Shown: positions 12,614 to 46,613 of the stretch, one piece after another
Layout: every line of letters begins with the position of its first letter
Numbering within the stretch: the first letter of the stretch is position 1
Assembly (NCBI GenBank): GCA_002633005.1
Contig: NMRA01000016.1
Coordinates: 1,335,661-1,399,660, forward strand
Reading direction: 5' to 3'
Length of the DNA stretch: 64,000 nucleotides
Source: Phoronis australis
Taxonomy: Eukaryota; Phoronida; Phoronidae
The notes under the pieces: generated by a model
The model's input: only the letters and a program-made list of their open reading frames with translations
Database searches by the model: none
Told to the model about the DNA's origin: nothing
Position numbers and translations under genes: made by a program

Positions 12614-12930
12614 GAACATCAGTCTGGCGACAGCAACACAAAATCGTACGACGGCGATGATTTTCAAAATTTAATTCGTTTTTGTTGTATGTCTTTCATA
12701 GTTTTTCCCTACGGTTCAGGTTACTTCTGAGTCGAGGAACAAAGGAACAAGAACCGAAAGAGGCAGGGTTCGTGATAACGTTGGAGAACGGTTACATTTA
12801 TATAAGGTGTTACAACTGTCATCGATATTGTCATCTCCTCTGTTTTCATCCAACCTTCTCTGATGAAAACTTGAATGAAGAGGACATTCAGTACTTGAGT
12901 GAGCACGGTATACTGTGTGATTTATGTTGA
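12614..12930 (+). pseudogene. Unknown ORF, part 2, ending in a PHD-like zinc finger
   Basis: Acidic stretch EHQSGDSNTKSYDGDDFQN, then a frame change near 12680-12722 (an approximately 50-bp intron ending TTCAG, or a frameshift). The rest ends RCYNCHRYCHLLCFHP, DENLNEEDIQYLSEHG and ILCDLC before TGA. C-x2-C..H-x2-C..C-x2-C spacing suits the C-terminal half of a PHD-type finger. PHD fingers bind histone tails and also occur at the ends of transposon proteins. The gene is split by the LTR element. Transposon or host origin is open. Confidence 0.5.
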
Positions 12931-13439
12931 ATTATTCAACGGTTCTTTTAAGAACCATTTCACGCTATACCTAAGGCTCATGCACAGTACAACCAACGGT
13001 CCTTTTAAGGGCCACTCAACACTTCCCAGAAGAACTTATAAACATGCAAAGGTTAAACTAGTCAAATCGTTGCAGAGGCGCACTTTTTAATTCGAACAAA
13101 ATTAATATTTTTCTAAACCAAAAACGTTATATAAGGATCTTTTGCATTCACAGGTACTCGTTCAAATTTGTGCACAGAATGCTTTCGTAGTTTTCTCAGT
13201 AGGCCTGTGTAAACCATAAATCACAAACTGTCCGATAACTATTCTGCTATTGGGCAAGCAGACGACATAATCAGGCGGCACCGAAGTTTCAATTTTGTAA
13301 TTAATTACCAGTAGCATTGCCAAAAGTACTCACAATACCAACACTTCTACTATTGAAAGACTTTGAAAAGTGTTTCAATGCCGAAATTAATATTTTTTCG
13401 TTGTTTTGGACAGTAAAGTAGATGCAAATATTTCTCGTC

Positions 13440-13720
13440 AAAATACACTAACCGGAAACTGTACCAGAAAGGTCAGGAGATAACCTGGTTCCCGGGCCTC
13501 ACAAGCTGACGTCACGGATTGCTTGTGAAGGCCCAGGTACAGGGCACTAGAACGATGGATTTCATTGGCTGTCAGCTGGCAATTTTTAACCAGGAAGTTG
13601 GTTCTGCGCATGCTTACATCCGGTAATACGTTACTAGGTCGCTAGGTGTCGCGAAAGTAAAAGTTATTTTGCGAGTTGCGTTTGCGGTCGGAACTCTGGT
13701 GAGGTAGCTGTTTATATTGT
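13440..13720 (+). promoter_or_regulatory. Possible GC-rich promoter with a hairpin around a CRE-like site
   Basis: GGGCCTCACAAGC and its inverse GCTTGTGAAGGCCC flank TGACGTCA. Then come GCGCATGC, ACATCCGGTAA (ETS-like) and CpG-rich sequence. No exon found downstream. It could instead be a small foldback repeat. Confidence 0.3.
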
Positions 13721-13874
13721 TATATTATCAACAAACTGTGCAGAAATTCACGTCATTATCGATTCCTTATTATGAAAATAAATAAATCTGAATTAACAAT
13801 GGCTTCTCTCTTTTCACTTGACTTTTTCAGTTTCATTATTTACGCTTTATAGTAGGAAATGAAAACGTCTCTTG

Positions 13875-14040
13875 CAGTTGCGAATCCAGGATTTTGAGTT
13901 GGGCCGGGAGGAGGGGGCAGGGGCAAGGGCAGAGTAATTTGACCTTCAGACATTCACACCCCCAAACTTCCAAATTGAATCTGGGTTAATTTTATGCAGG
14001 GCCACCGCCCCCTTGCTGCCCCCCNTTTTCAACCCTTCAG
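13875..14040 (+). mobile_element. CAG..CTG MITE, 3'-truncated copy
   Basis: CAGTTGCGAATCCAGGATTT at the left, G-rich core, CCGCCCCCTTGCTGCCCC at the right; the terminal CCGCCACTG is lost. Contains an unknown base at 14025. Confidence 0.6.
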
Positions 14041-14049
14041 GTAGTTACA

Positions 14050-17000
14050 ATTCCCGAGCTACACTCCTACCCTCGTTGCCATAGTTTTTTCTTCCCATTT
14101 CCCTCTTTGAGGTGGGACCCCGCACAACTTGAGGGTCCTAAGCCATTCAGATCACCTTGGGTGTATTCTGAGCCTTAAATTTCTCCTTTAAGGTGAATGT
14201 AACCTGCGTGACTTTCAAACTTAGTGGAGAATGATTGGCCATAATGACCAAAAGTTCGAGCATGCACTGAAAACAATTACTTCCAAGGGCATCCAGAACA
14301 CCTCGGATGTTTTCGTAACCTCAAATTTCACCTAATAGCTGAATGCTTGCTGCATGTGTGCGGATTTCAGTTAGCCTCAGTTATTCTCAATACTGAAATT
14401 CACGTGACTTGCCATATTTTGGATAACGTTCATCTTCCAGAGGATATTTGAGGCTAGGAAATTACCTGAAGTGTTTCGAAGAAAAATTTGTAAGTATGAA
14501 AATATAGCCGTCGTGTTCCAGATGTTCTGAGGGTAAATTTGTAGCTACGAAAATACCCAAGAGGTGTCCCAAATGGGACCTAAGCTTCAGTGTTATGCAT
14601 AATATGGTACTAGAAGAATCTCCACCCATTTAGACTGTGGCTAAAAAACATTAGGGTTGTAGTCCGAGGTTTGAAGTTCAATAGTAATGTATTAGCTTAA
14701 TGTTACAATTGCACAATATTTTCACAAGGGTTAATGCTAACAACTGAATCCTTTCGTAGTAATTCTTGAACGGCTGTCTTTTTCATCCATTAAGCTTGAA
14801 ATAGTCGACTCAGTGATTCCAGTTGTTAAAAATGAATCTGGTGTCCAAACTTTTAAAAATACAGGTATCGTATTAAAAACCCCTCTGCAGTAGGAAAAAG
14901 GTACCATTTGCAGTGTTTTTAACTTCCAGAGTGAAACCCGTTATATTCATGGAAAAAGCTTGCTTTGGTAGGGATTTTTTGAAGCACTATTTTGAAGAAA
15001 AATTGCCCAGCCAGGTGTCATGTACTGTATAAACCTGTGGGAGTACCCCCTGTAATGGTTTTAGGAGGGTACTCTGAAAGCCCAAAGATGGTGAAATGAA
15101 CCCTATCCCTATATACCTAACAATGTGGGTTGAACATCTTGGAAAGTACAAGCGCAATTGTTGATTTCAGAATGCGCTTATCAGATGGTGTCTTCTGGCT
15201 TCCAGATTTCCTTCGAATTTATTGCTATGAATGCGTCTTGTGTGAAAAAGAATAAATTTTGATCTGAACAACTTACCCCTGTATACAGGAATTGGAATGA
15301 CTAAAAGAAGAAAATGTTCCAGGTAATCTATCATTTCACAAATAGGCTTGTGTTATAGAAATATTTTTTGTGTTGTAAAATTTAACTGAAGTAAATGTTT
15401 GCATGAATCAAGTCAAAATAATGATAAGAAAAAAGAAGCTGGAAGTCAAATAAGAGGAAATAAAAACAAAAAATAGAAAATTCTCTTAAAAGAGGAAAAT
15501 GCCAAGTCCTGTATATATCCCTGTCTCAACTTGTTCCTTAGTGGACTTGGAAGAACTCAAACTTTGCTAGTGCTCAAAGCCATGGTTATTGCACCAGGTC
15601 TTGAGCAAAAACAAACTATCAGTTCAATGGAAGCCAATATGCCACGTCTAATCTCACTAAGGATCAGTACGAGATCAAGAATCTAATCACGAGCACACAC
15701 GTGAAGATTGACACCGGACATTGCTGGACATGCCAATTTTCATGCGAACAATTGTGATTAGATTTTTGCTACTATTTTGGCCAAAAACAACATTGTTAGT
15801 ACGAGACCAATCTTATATTGTTACATGATGGTCCTAAAAAGAGGTTGGGTTAAAAATAGCTTGAAAAATGGTACACTTTGTGGATAAGGAACTTAAAAAG
15901 GATTAATTTTTTCAACACAGTTTAGTACAGATGTTTTCTTATTCTCCACATATAAATGCTTTTTGGGCTAAACAGATTCTAGCCCAGTCTTGTATTGATT
16001 GATTTAAAACCCTGAAAAGGGATTACGTGATCATGTTTTGGGAATACACCTCTAGAGTGAAGCTTTCAATCCAAATCAAACTCGAAATTGTTTTTGTCAC
16101 TTCCACTCCACTTTCTTGAGAGATCAAGATAGACTAATTGAGTACTTAATGACCACTAGATTCGAACTAAAATTTGAGTAAAAACTTTTTAAGATTTCTA
16201 GTAAAACCTCGAACTCAGACTCGAGCTTTTAGCTCTAATGCTGGGATCATTAACTGCCATCAATAAGCTCTCAAATATAAAATAAAAGAAACTCATCTCG
16301 AGTTCAAACAAAATAGAATAGAAAATAAAAAATCTTGGGCCCAGGTGTTACTTTCATAACAGTCTATGCTTTCACAATGCAGTGAATGTGCAACTTGAGT
16401 GGAAGTCGGGTCTTTAATAACCTATTCCCCCAGCAGCACTGGTGTAGTCAGAATTATTCAACAGAGGTTGCCAAAATTGAAATTGTTGGCGACCAATGAT
16501 TGTGACTGAAATGAGAGGCAACCTGGAGGCACTGCAGGAACAAGGGACAGGGGAGCTAGGCAAGCACAAAACTGAAATGAGTTGCTATCAGGGGAAGGGT
16601 CTGCAATGAAGATGGTGTAGCCTTGTTGTGGGCCCTATGGCTATGTTAATGCCTTGGTACTTCAGTCTATCCCTAAACTAGACCATATTTCTAATCAATA
16701 TATCAGCAAAATAAAGTTCCCAATGGTTAGAAAAATTTCTTGGCATGTTGTGTTTTTAGCCTATGAGTGTAATATTTATAGGAACACGTTAATGATGTCA
16801 CAGTTTTTAATTTTGAGTCAACGTGAGGGTGTTTGCCAGTGCGAATGTTCTGAAGCATTTCACACTGCCCAACTCTTGCCACGAGGAGGCCCCCTCAATA
16901 AGAGTCAAATTGGTAATTTTGAAAAACTTTTCGAAAAGACCGAAATGTTGACTAAAATCACTGCTGTATTATGTAGATCATAACAACAAGAATGAAACAC

Positions 17001-19020
17001 TACAATGTTGCTCAAAACACTAAATAAAACATAATGGTAATAGTCACATACAGGGCACCCCCACTTTGAGAACCAGTGTTTTCTACTGCATAACAAGAAC
17101 CTGATTTTCACTGAATAGCAGGCGTTAAAACTTGTTCTCAAAATTTGGATTGCCAGTGAGTGACTACTGCCTGGATAACAATCAACTCACCTAAAGCACA
17201 GGGAACCTGTCGATTTGGGTTACGTGACCCAACTTAAAGACTCTGAAGTACCCTGACCTCCCAATTTTGAAATGTGAGATGTTTTTGCAAAAAGTCATTC
17301 CAACAAACCAGGTTTTTAAAGTTCACTTGCTTACAAAGTCTAACTCCCTAATGCTTTGATTACAGCGAACCTTAGTAGTTTCTGAATGTTTTAGAATGGT
17401 TCTGGTTTTGCAATTAGACTGAAATTAATAGATGATTTTTTCAAACTGCAACACTTGACATCATGTGATCGTGGAAAGCAAAAAATGAAACAGTCGACGA
17501 GTCGGGATCCAGGATAGAGAGAGAGGAGACTTGCATAGATTGCATATGACCAAATGTGCCACTCTGACCAGTGACTCAAGCATTGCAAAAGTCACTATGA
17601 AAGGGTGAATTTCCAAATAAATTCCACACAAAAATATTTACTTTTAGGTTCGAACTGTATAAAATGAACCATTTTTGCACCAAAACCACTGAATGTTTCA
17701 TATACAACTGAGGCTTCTTGTGTTTAAAAGAATACATCCCAGCTTTTTGTTGAAATACAATTCCCCGTAAATAATAACTTTGCATAATTATGTTATCAGA
17801 AAAGTTGATTTTCATTGAGGCTCTCACCAAAATGGGTCAGTTTTAATGATTGTACCAACTCACAAAAGGGTGAGGTTTTATCCTGATGATTATGCTAAAG
17901 AGTGGGTATAATCCTAATTTCAAGGCAACACCCTCCGAAATAATAATACTCTGTACGACTGTACGATGGCAGTCATTACTGAATGGCACTTACAGAAGCG
18001 ATACTTGTCAGTCATTATGTATAAAACAACTATTGCTAGACTACTTAATGTTTATGTGTTTAGGACCATTGACTGTATTTTTATGCTCCTGACTTCTGTT
18101 AGTAGTGACAAGTGTGCCAGTCTATTATACAATGACAATGAATGGCAGAATTTCAGCATTATCCTTATCTGACCCACTAGTTCAACTTTCACGGTATTTA
18201 CGGGAGCTTATATAACGTACATGAACATGTTAACATACGAGAGGGTGTGCTCTGAAAAGATCGAGACAATCTCCCGTGGCCGCGACGCACTCAGCTACTC
18301 CTTTCCCACTATTCGGTGCTACAGTACTCCTAAAATGACTGTTGTTGTGGGTGGCCTAGGCTAATGGTAGTGCCTATTAAGCCTAATTCTTCCACAAAAT
18401 ATTTCGTAAAAAATCTTCAGAATCCATCACAGTATATAAGATGATTATCACAACATGTTTCTTATACATTACTCGTGATGTTGTCCTTGACTCGTTAGCT
18501 TTGAAATGCGGGAGTTTGATGAAAACAGAGAGATTTAAACAGCTGTAAATCCATCGACATTCTTTTACTGGAAGTCGCCATGTTGGTGAACTAGTTTGAC
18601 CTATTATACAACTGACCAATAGAATGCCTTGTTTCTTGAAATCGGAACAGCCAATGATATTCCAAGAATGTGGATGGAAAAGTGCCCTGTAGCAGACCCC
18701 AACCAACCTCGAGGGTCTGTGGTGGAGACTAGGTCAAGAGAGTGGTGGCGCCTCTTTGCTAGCACGTAAAAAAATGCCGGAGTTGCGAATCTGTTGTGTA
18801 TAATCTATGATGTAAGCTATACTACAATCCTGATTACACACCTAAGAGTCCAGTGTTACATTACGTTGCAGATTATACAAAGACTCTTGTGATGGACCTG
18901 TTAAACTCTATGTCTGATCCAACCTACCAACACGTGGAGCTGTAACATGCTCCGTTACCTTTGTCGAGCCAATATGTGAGACCAGATAAAGAGGAGGCAG
19001 TTCAATCGTTTGTTACCAGC
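14050..19020. other. Gene-free stretch of about 5 kb
   Basis: Longest frames are 107-109 codons (16654-16983 plus, 18706-18383 minus) with no domain, biased composition or splice context. No repeat copy shared with the rest of the window was recognised. Confidence 0.5.
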
Positions 19021-19025
19021 CTCCC

Positions 19026-19164
19026 GTTCAGTAACGCTAGGACCTCGCTAAAAAGCAAGACTTCGAGAGATTATGTGAGATATTGCCGTGTATTTTAAAT
19101 GAGAACACGTGACTTTGACTAGGTTTTAGCTAGGTCCTAGCGTAGGTCCTAGCGTCCACTGAAC
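19026..19164 (+). mobile_element. 139-bp MITE copy A
   Basis: Terminal inverted repeats GTTCAGTAACGCTAGGACC and GGTCCTAGCGTCCACTGAAC, with TAGGTCCTAGCG duplicated near the right end. Its similarity to copy B suggests recent spread. Confidence 0.82.
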
Positions 19165-19649
19165 GCACGCCAGGTTTTGCTGATGAGTGACGAGTCGATG
19201 CTGTTGAGCCGTAGTCACATGCTGTTATCTGTTTATAACTCTGTTATAGATTTATAGATATACCATGCTGTCGTAGTTGTTGTCTTTGGTGATTAAAATA
19301 ACGTTCTCCAAACAACCTTGCATTAAAAATGCCAACAGTGTTCGAAAATAGTTTGCTGTTTTAAATTGTTGAAAAATCAGAATTGGGAGTCTTGATTAGG
19401 CCTATTTAAGTTGTTCAATGTGTTTAGGTGTTTCACAAAACTGTCTCCCTATTGTGTATGTACTCAACATCTTATTGAGGTTACTGTAAGTCAGGTTTGC
19501 TACTTTTTCTTGTCAATATAAACCTGTCATAAAGAAGGTGGACGAATTAGGTTGATGTGCTCTGAGACTGAAAAATAATGTTTGTCAGCATCTGTTTTTG
19601 TATTGAATTTCATGCACATTCATAAGCATAATATGTTCTTGGGATTGAC

Positions 19650-19766
19650 TTATTATCTCTGTCGATGAAGTTACTATCTCTATCGGTAGAGTTATTAACT
19701 GTATCGATAGAGTTAATAAGTCTATCGATAGAGATACTAAGTCTATCGATATCGATAGAGTTAGCA
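19650..19766 (+). repeat. 21-bp minisatellite with TATCGATA palindromes
   Basis: Five or more units of the form TTAATAAGTCTATCGATAGAG. The last ends in CTATCGATATCGATAG. TATCGATA is the core DRE site bound by DREF in flies; here only the match is claimed. Confidence 0.85.
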
Positions 19767-19914
19767 ATAGAAAAAAGTTGCCGTGCCTTCCTTTTACAGC
19801 CACCGTAGGGGAACTATTCGGCTAATAGGGGGTTCACTATTGTGCGCTAGCTCTCGCTCAATGTTACAGCACGGTGCAAGTACTCCGCCACCTGCCGCTA
19901 AAGCATGTGCTCGA

Positions 19915-20060
19915 ATGAGCCTCCTATTTGGCGAAGTGGAAAAAAGGTCCTCCTCAGAGAAGCAATGTCTCCGATAAAAAGTAGAAAACGAGACAAAAGT
20001 TCACTAAAAAGGCAGGAACTACCAAAATTCGGCGACTGCATCATTCATAGCTCTGAACAC
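19915..20060 (+). repeat. Repeat pair with protein-like conservation, copy 2
   Basis: SRKRDKSSLKRQELPKFGDC in the same register as 2690-2750. Nucleotide identity also extends over CATTTGGCGAA/CTATTTGGCGAA upstream. No LTR is seen beside this copy. Confidence 0.45.
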
Positions 20061-20331
20061 TGGTACCCAGTGAATGTAAGTAAAAGGTACTTATTATCAA
20101 AAATTCGAGCCCCCATTTAGGCTGGGTGTGAGCGTGCAAAGTGTGGACAAATCTCATTAGGAAACGAACAACTTCGCACAGTTCGACAGAAGACAAAGTT
20201 CTAAAGAAACCTCTCGTTTGAGTGAGCGCTGTGGTCAGGTACCAGGTTGGCCTAAAGGCTGTGCGGCATTGTGACACAAGGCTATGACTAGTCCGTAAGT
20301 TTATGCAAGTGTCTGAAACTACCTTTGTATT

Positions 20332-20476
20332 CAGGGGTGGATCCAGGATTTTATGTTGGGTGGGGGCAAAGCAGAGTATTAGCCAGGACTTTGCCTTTCA
20401 GACCATCGCCTCGTTCTGCCATAGAGTCTTAAAAGAGGCATGGCCCCGTTGCCCCCCCCCCTTAAATCCGCCACTG
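20332..20476 (+). mobile_element. CAG..CTG MITE (GGATCCAGG family), full copy
   Basis: Starts CAGGGGTGGATCCAGGATTT, ends CTTAAATCCGCCACTG. G-run and C-run sit inside each end. hAT-like ends (CAG..CTG) are inferred; no clear 8-bp duplication. Confidence 0.7.
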
Positions 20477-20929
20477 GCGTGTATACGGCATTTATAATTT
20501 GAACCTTTTACTCTTTCAAAATAGTTCCTGCGACCGCATTCCTTTGCTGTTCGCCAGTGTCTGGTCGCGGTCCGCACCGGGTCATCGGCTGCTGGCCCGA
20601 ATCCGGCAAAATAATTTCTGTCAAAATTTATTCGCCACATTTCGTCTGCAATTTCGATACAGTTGTTCCTATTTTGATTTTATTTGCGTTAAAACCCGCT
20701 GTCAACTAGTTTATGCCCGTTTACATGTTGGTAACAGACTCTGCTTCAGTCGCGCAGCCGGCGTTTTTGAGCCTGGGTTCCTGAATGAATTGTATTTTCG
20801 GTTTCGAGGTAAGTTCAAAATGGTTGTGTGTTCTTCGGGTCGAATCGGGAGTAGAGCATTTATTTAAGCTTTATTCGAATACCGATTGTACATTAGTTAT
20901 GGGGTATTTTTTGGTTCCTTATAATATCA

Positions 20930-21310
20930 TCTAACCATGTATTAAGGGCTAAAACCTTTGCTACTGGGACTTCTAATGCCTATACCAGCACAACTGCAAA
21001 TGAAAATAAATTGCAAATTGTGTTCTTACAAGTACATGTGTACCGTTTACGTGGAGGTACTCCAACAACAGTGTGATCATAAATTAGATTGGCATAGAAC
21101 GTGAAGAACAGACTAAACTTCATAATTCAAATTTTGTGTGCTACTGAAACAAAAGTCCAATTGTTCATTTTTACGATTTATTTGTAAAAATTTTGAATTT
21201 CTGATGATTTCAAAGGGTTTTTCTTTTAGTTTCATATTTCAAAAAAAAACATCTCTCAACTGCTCGTCGCTTCCTCGATTTTCAAGGAAAACCCTATACA
21301 ATGGACTACG
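20930..21310 (+). repeat. Repeat family 'E', copy 2
   Basis: CTCCAACAACAGTGTGATCA and CAACTGCTCGTCGCTTCCTC match the 56810-57300 copy closely. Confidence 0.7.
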
Positions 21311-22623
21311 GCTAAAAATTACAGTGCATAAAGACGTGTGCAAGTGGAAGCGATGTGATCGATATAATTCCGACCAAGGCATAAGCATTGATGCACACAT
21401 GTTTTGACAAGTGATTACTTTGTCAGCATTATTAAACCTTCCTTTATAGCATTTCATATCACGGTTGTGAATTCAAAATCCCAAAATGAGAAACTAGGGG
21501 AAAGACGAATTCAGTTGAAAATTTCTTAGCTACACGGACACGATTGTGACGTATAAACGTCAGTCACGTATACCAACAAGGCAGTTTCTTGTACAAGAAT
21601 GTGCCATATCCGTGCTTTTCCGATGTCCCGGGGGAAACGGGGGAAAGTGAAAGGAACCCCAGCACGGCCAAATAGTGCTAAGTTGTGACAATCACCATAA
21701 ACGCCTCGCCATTCCTTATCGTACCACAAACCACGGGAAAACGAGAAGCAATATCTGACGACCTTTCACATTAAACACAATGTAGGATAATTAGTGCTGT
21801 GATTGGTATTCCAGAATTGTACTAATATGTTTCAGCTCTCCGCCCAACCCGCGATCAAGAATGCCCGGAAAGCGATCGATAACGAAATTTGGCGCGAGAA
21901 GCGAAGTCAGACAATTTAAGTAAATTTGGGGAATTTTCGTTGCTTTACTTTCAATATGATAACAGAGACTTGAGTTCAAGGCGTAACACATTGAGGAAGG
22001 ACAGATAGAGATTTAGTCTAGCGTCTCTTCCAATTATTGGGGACGAAAAGTCTTCAAAAAACATATAACTGACCCTGCCTTCCGCAAACTGACCACTTCC
22101 ATTCATTCAGAGGTTACCGGAATTTGAAATTGATTTTGAAATTGCACTGAATTTTGTGTCCTGGTCTATTCCCAAAAAACGTGAGAACCAAACAGTCTTC
22201 GAAGGAGAATCAAACTGTGTATTAAAAGAGGGGCAGTTCACAGTGGAATTTATACGTGCGCAAAGCTAAACGATCCCAAAACCGACTGCGTGTCAACTTA
22301 CTCGACTGGTTAACAAATGCTCTGTGAACCATTTTCAGGTTTCTTTTTATGCCTGTCCTTTACGAAAACAGTTTTAAAATGATCGCCAGTAATTATGTCG
22401 TTCCATCACTTAATTTACGACTGGGATACCATCTTAAAATCGTTAAAATATGACCTCAACCGTACGGGATCCAATATTTGTCCCATTCAGACACCTGGAG
22501 AAATCGTAACGATAACTATGGCTTAGTAATGAAACTTCCGCTCGATATACGATTGGTATCCTACGCGACCGGCTGTGGCGCTGCGCACTAGCATTCCGTT
22601 TCCGTCGTCTGGTCCACTGTGCA

Positions 22624-22678
22624 ATGAATGAAATTACGTCACAGAAACTGAGTGACGATGAAGAAACAGAAGCTGCTG
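22624..22678 (+). CDS. Possible first coding exon of an unknown gene
   Basis: ATG at 22624 opens MNEITSQKLSDDEETEAA and meets a strong donor, GCTG|GTAAGAT, in phase 1 at 22678/22679. Upstream (22560-22620) is CpG-rich with GCGCTGCGCA. No second exon was found downstream on the plus strand, so this may be chance. Confidence 0.25.
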
Positions 22679-24499
22679 GTAAGATGTAAATTTTAATCGA
22701 AGCCTCAGTGAATCACTCAGAAACTCATAGTTCTCTCTTTGTCAAAAATTAAAATTAAGACGATTTGCAAAGCAAGAACGTGGTTAATGGCAACAATAAA
22801 AATGGATTTGGTTTTTTGGCAACTCAAAACTGTTTTAAACACAACAACTCTGCTACGAATTGTTTGCATCAAATATAAAGCGTGTAAAAACATTACGGGT
22901 CCAAGCACTGGCTTCGCGCTCGAGCGCTATAGACCCAATTCACGCGGCAGACATTAAAATCCAAAGCGAGGCTCACTGCGATAAACAAAGCCGAAGTTGA
23001 CATTGCGTGAGTTAAATGGCCGGTCTTTTGGGTCCAACCTGGATATTAAATCTTAAAAATGTGTCGATAATTAACCACGGAGACGTAAAAAATACACTAG
23101 AGAACAAGTCAATGCACCAAAGAGTTGTCTGACGAAAGGGTATAAGCTTTTTTCGGAAAACTAGGTTCAAAACATGAAAAGTAAATATGACCAAATTGCA
23201 GCGATCGACGTGTTACGGCTAGGTTATTATGCTGCAAGCAGGGTTACGTTTCTTTTTGTAAATTGTGTAAAAATGCAAATTCCTACACGAACCAGCTCGT
23301 CTGCTCTTATTGTTGACGAGTTGATGAAATATTCGACAGCATTTTGCAGTCGTGTGCATCTGGTTTAATTTGTTCATCAAGAATATTAACATCAAGCGTA
23401 GCCTAGGTCTTGGTTATTAAATTTATTTTTATTAAAATAAAAAACCTGGCTCGTAATTGAAAATAAAAATTGTTTGACCATCAATTCTGCTTTCTTGGTT
23501 TTAATAATTCTTACGTCTATTGCTTGTGTTAGGTTTCAAATATCAATCTGTACCAAGTTGAATTTTAAAATTAAAACAAGAACCTAATTCTTTCGTCTAA
23601 AGCATAACCTCGTTTTAGAGCTCAATTTCAGTTAACTGGACAGACCAAGCATAGTTATCATGTTTCATCAGGGGCCTCGTTCGGGCGAGGGGAAAGATGC
23701 GGCCTGTGCCTTCAAGAGGGGGATTTTTTCGCCGAGTGACGGGAAAAATCTAGCTCCCGATAACCATCAATAGGACCCCGCCCTGTTGCAAGCTCTCATA
23801 GGCTATTTCTCAAATAGCATTTTGTGCTCTTTCAAATTGTCACCTGTGTTGTTACACTCCAGGTGATTTGAACTTCGAAGAGAAATTTCCAATCACTTTT
23901 TTAGGCCTCGTGGGGAAATTTCGCGTGATTTTTAAATATTTTTAAAGGGAAATAGAGCCGATATTCGGCCCCAAAATCGAGGGATTGAGGGCCCTGTCCT
24001 TTTTGGAAAGAAAAATGCATCATGAAAACACACTGAGCCTGGCTTGCCGAAGATTCTCCAGTCAGCAGCGAGATGCTATCAAATATGATCTAACTTTTCG
24101 ACAACATTTATAAACTTTTCACGGACATATTTTTGTCGTCGCGTCGTATGACAACGACCCAACGCATCCGCATCTCAGCGTCCTTAGCCGGAGATTGTAA
24201 AACAGACAGCTGAATGTCCATATTTTTCGTAGCCGTTCGAGCAACGCGGAATACAGCTATCGTAGCAAGCCTCGTTTTGGAACTCGCCTCCTGTCGGCGT
24301 GAATTAGGTCTATGGACCATAAACGAGTACGGTGTTTTAGTTGGAAGCGTGGGGCTCAATAAAAGAGCACTCGCGCTCTGACCAATAGGTCGCTAGTTGG
24401 GGTCCTTGTAATTTTACATTCTATTCATATTCTCAGTGTTTTTTTATTATACTTCAGAGATCAAGGGAAAAGCTTGTTTTTAAAAGCAAAAACAAAATT

Positions 24500-24640
24500 T
24501 TACCCTTGGGGGAAGGAGAAAACCCCCTCTCGACCTTCCCCCGTTCGGCGCTACGCACCTCTACAATCGTGCTTTGCACGATTGCCTGGGAGACAAAATG
24601 TTGCCCCCCTTGTGATATCCTAGATCTGCCACTGTGTCTT
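24500..24640 (+). mobile_element. CAG..CTG MITE relative, diverged
   Basis: Right end GATCTGCCACTG at about 24636, preceded by a GCCCCCC run; the left end is eroded in a GGGGGAAGG run. The centre contains a hairpin, CAATCGTGCTTTGCACGATTG. Confidence 0.45.
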
Positions 24641-24866
24641 GCTCATCAAAACCAACGTTCTTATCCTTTGTCGGAACTAAAATGCGCTTCAAAATATCCT
24701 ATAGAATTCCTGGTAACTATCCTGCTATGACTCAGCAATTTAAAAGCCCTGTCTGTTCTCAAGTCCAGAAATCACTTCTAACCTGAGTAGCTAAGCAACA
24801 GCTGAAACTGATTTCAAAACAGAATGTGTCCTAAATCAAAAGCTGTTTTTTGATAGAAGGTGCGGA

Positions 24867-24872
24867 TTTATT
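24867..24872 (-). promoter_or_regulatory. Polyadenylation signal of the protease gene
   Basis: AATAAA on the minus strand, 147 bp past the TGA, the first such hexamer downstream. The 3' UTR between them includes a purine-rich strand (complement of the CCTTTTCC run at about 24955-25015). Confidence 0.55.
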
Positions 24873-24954
24873 ACTTCTTTAAGAATAGATTTTTGTTACT
24901 CTCATTAAAAACTCAGAATGTCATTTATGCAATTTCATTCCTTGTTTCTTCCAT

Positions 24955-25018
24955 GCCTTTTCCTTTTTCAGTTTCCTTTCCCCTTTCCCTTTCCGTTTCC
25001 TTTTCCGTTTCCTTTGTT
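24955..25018 (+). repeat. Pyrimidine-rich hexamer-like run
   Basis: Imperfect tandem repeats of CCTTTT/CCGTTT on the plus strand, immediately beside the protease stop codon, so the 3' UTR of the mRNA begins with a purine-rich tract. Confidence 0.7.
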
Positions 25019-46556
<21,538 letters not shown>

Positions 46557-46605
46557 CTTAACAAAGGATGATGGAATAATTCGAAAGATAAATACCACGG
46601 TCTTG

Positions 46606-46613
46606 CTTATATA
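46606..46613 (-). promoter_or_regulatory. TATA box of the serine protease gene
   Basis: TATATAAG on the minus strand, 50 bp upstream of the ATG. This places the start site near 46580 and gives a 5' UTR of about 20-25 nt. A CCAAT-type palindrome (CATTGATCCAATG on the plus strand, about 46665-46677) lies some 55 bp further upstream. A compact TATA promoter suits a tissue-restricted secreted enzyme; that last point is inference. Confidence 0.6.

Larger units (their letters stand above)
21410..24850. other. Mostly featureless, apart from the weak exon candidate and a MITE relative
   Basis: Low-complexity A+T stretches around 23400-23600; no exon-like segment except 22624-22678 and no recognised transposon protein. 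Confidence 0.45.

Noticed and set aside
19585-19803. 72-codon ORF with a regular LTLSI pattern
   Set aside because: The 7-residue periodicity is the 21-bp minisatellite read in frame; flanks are unrelated.
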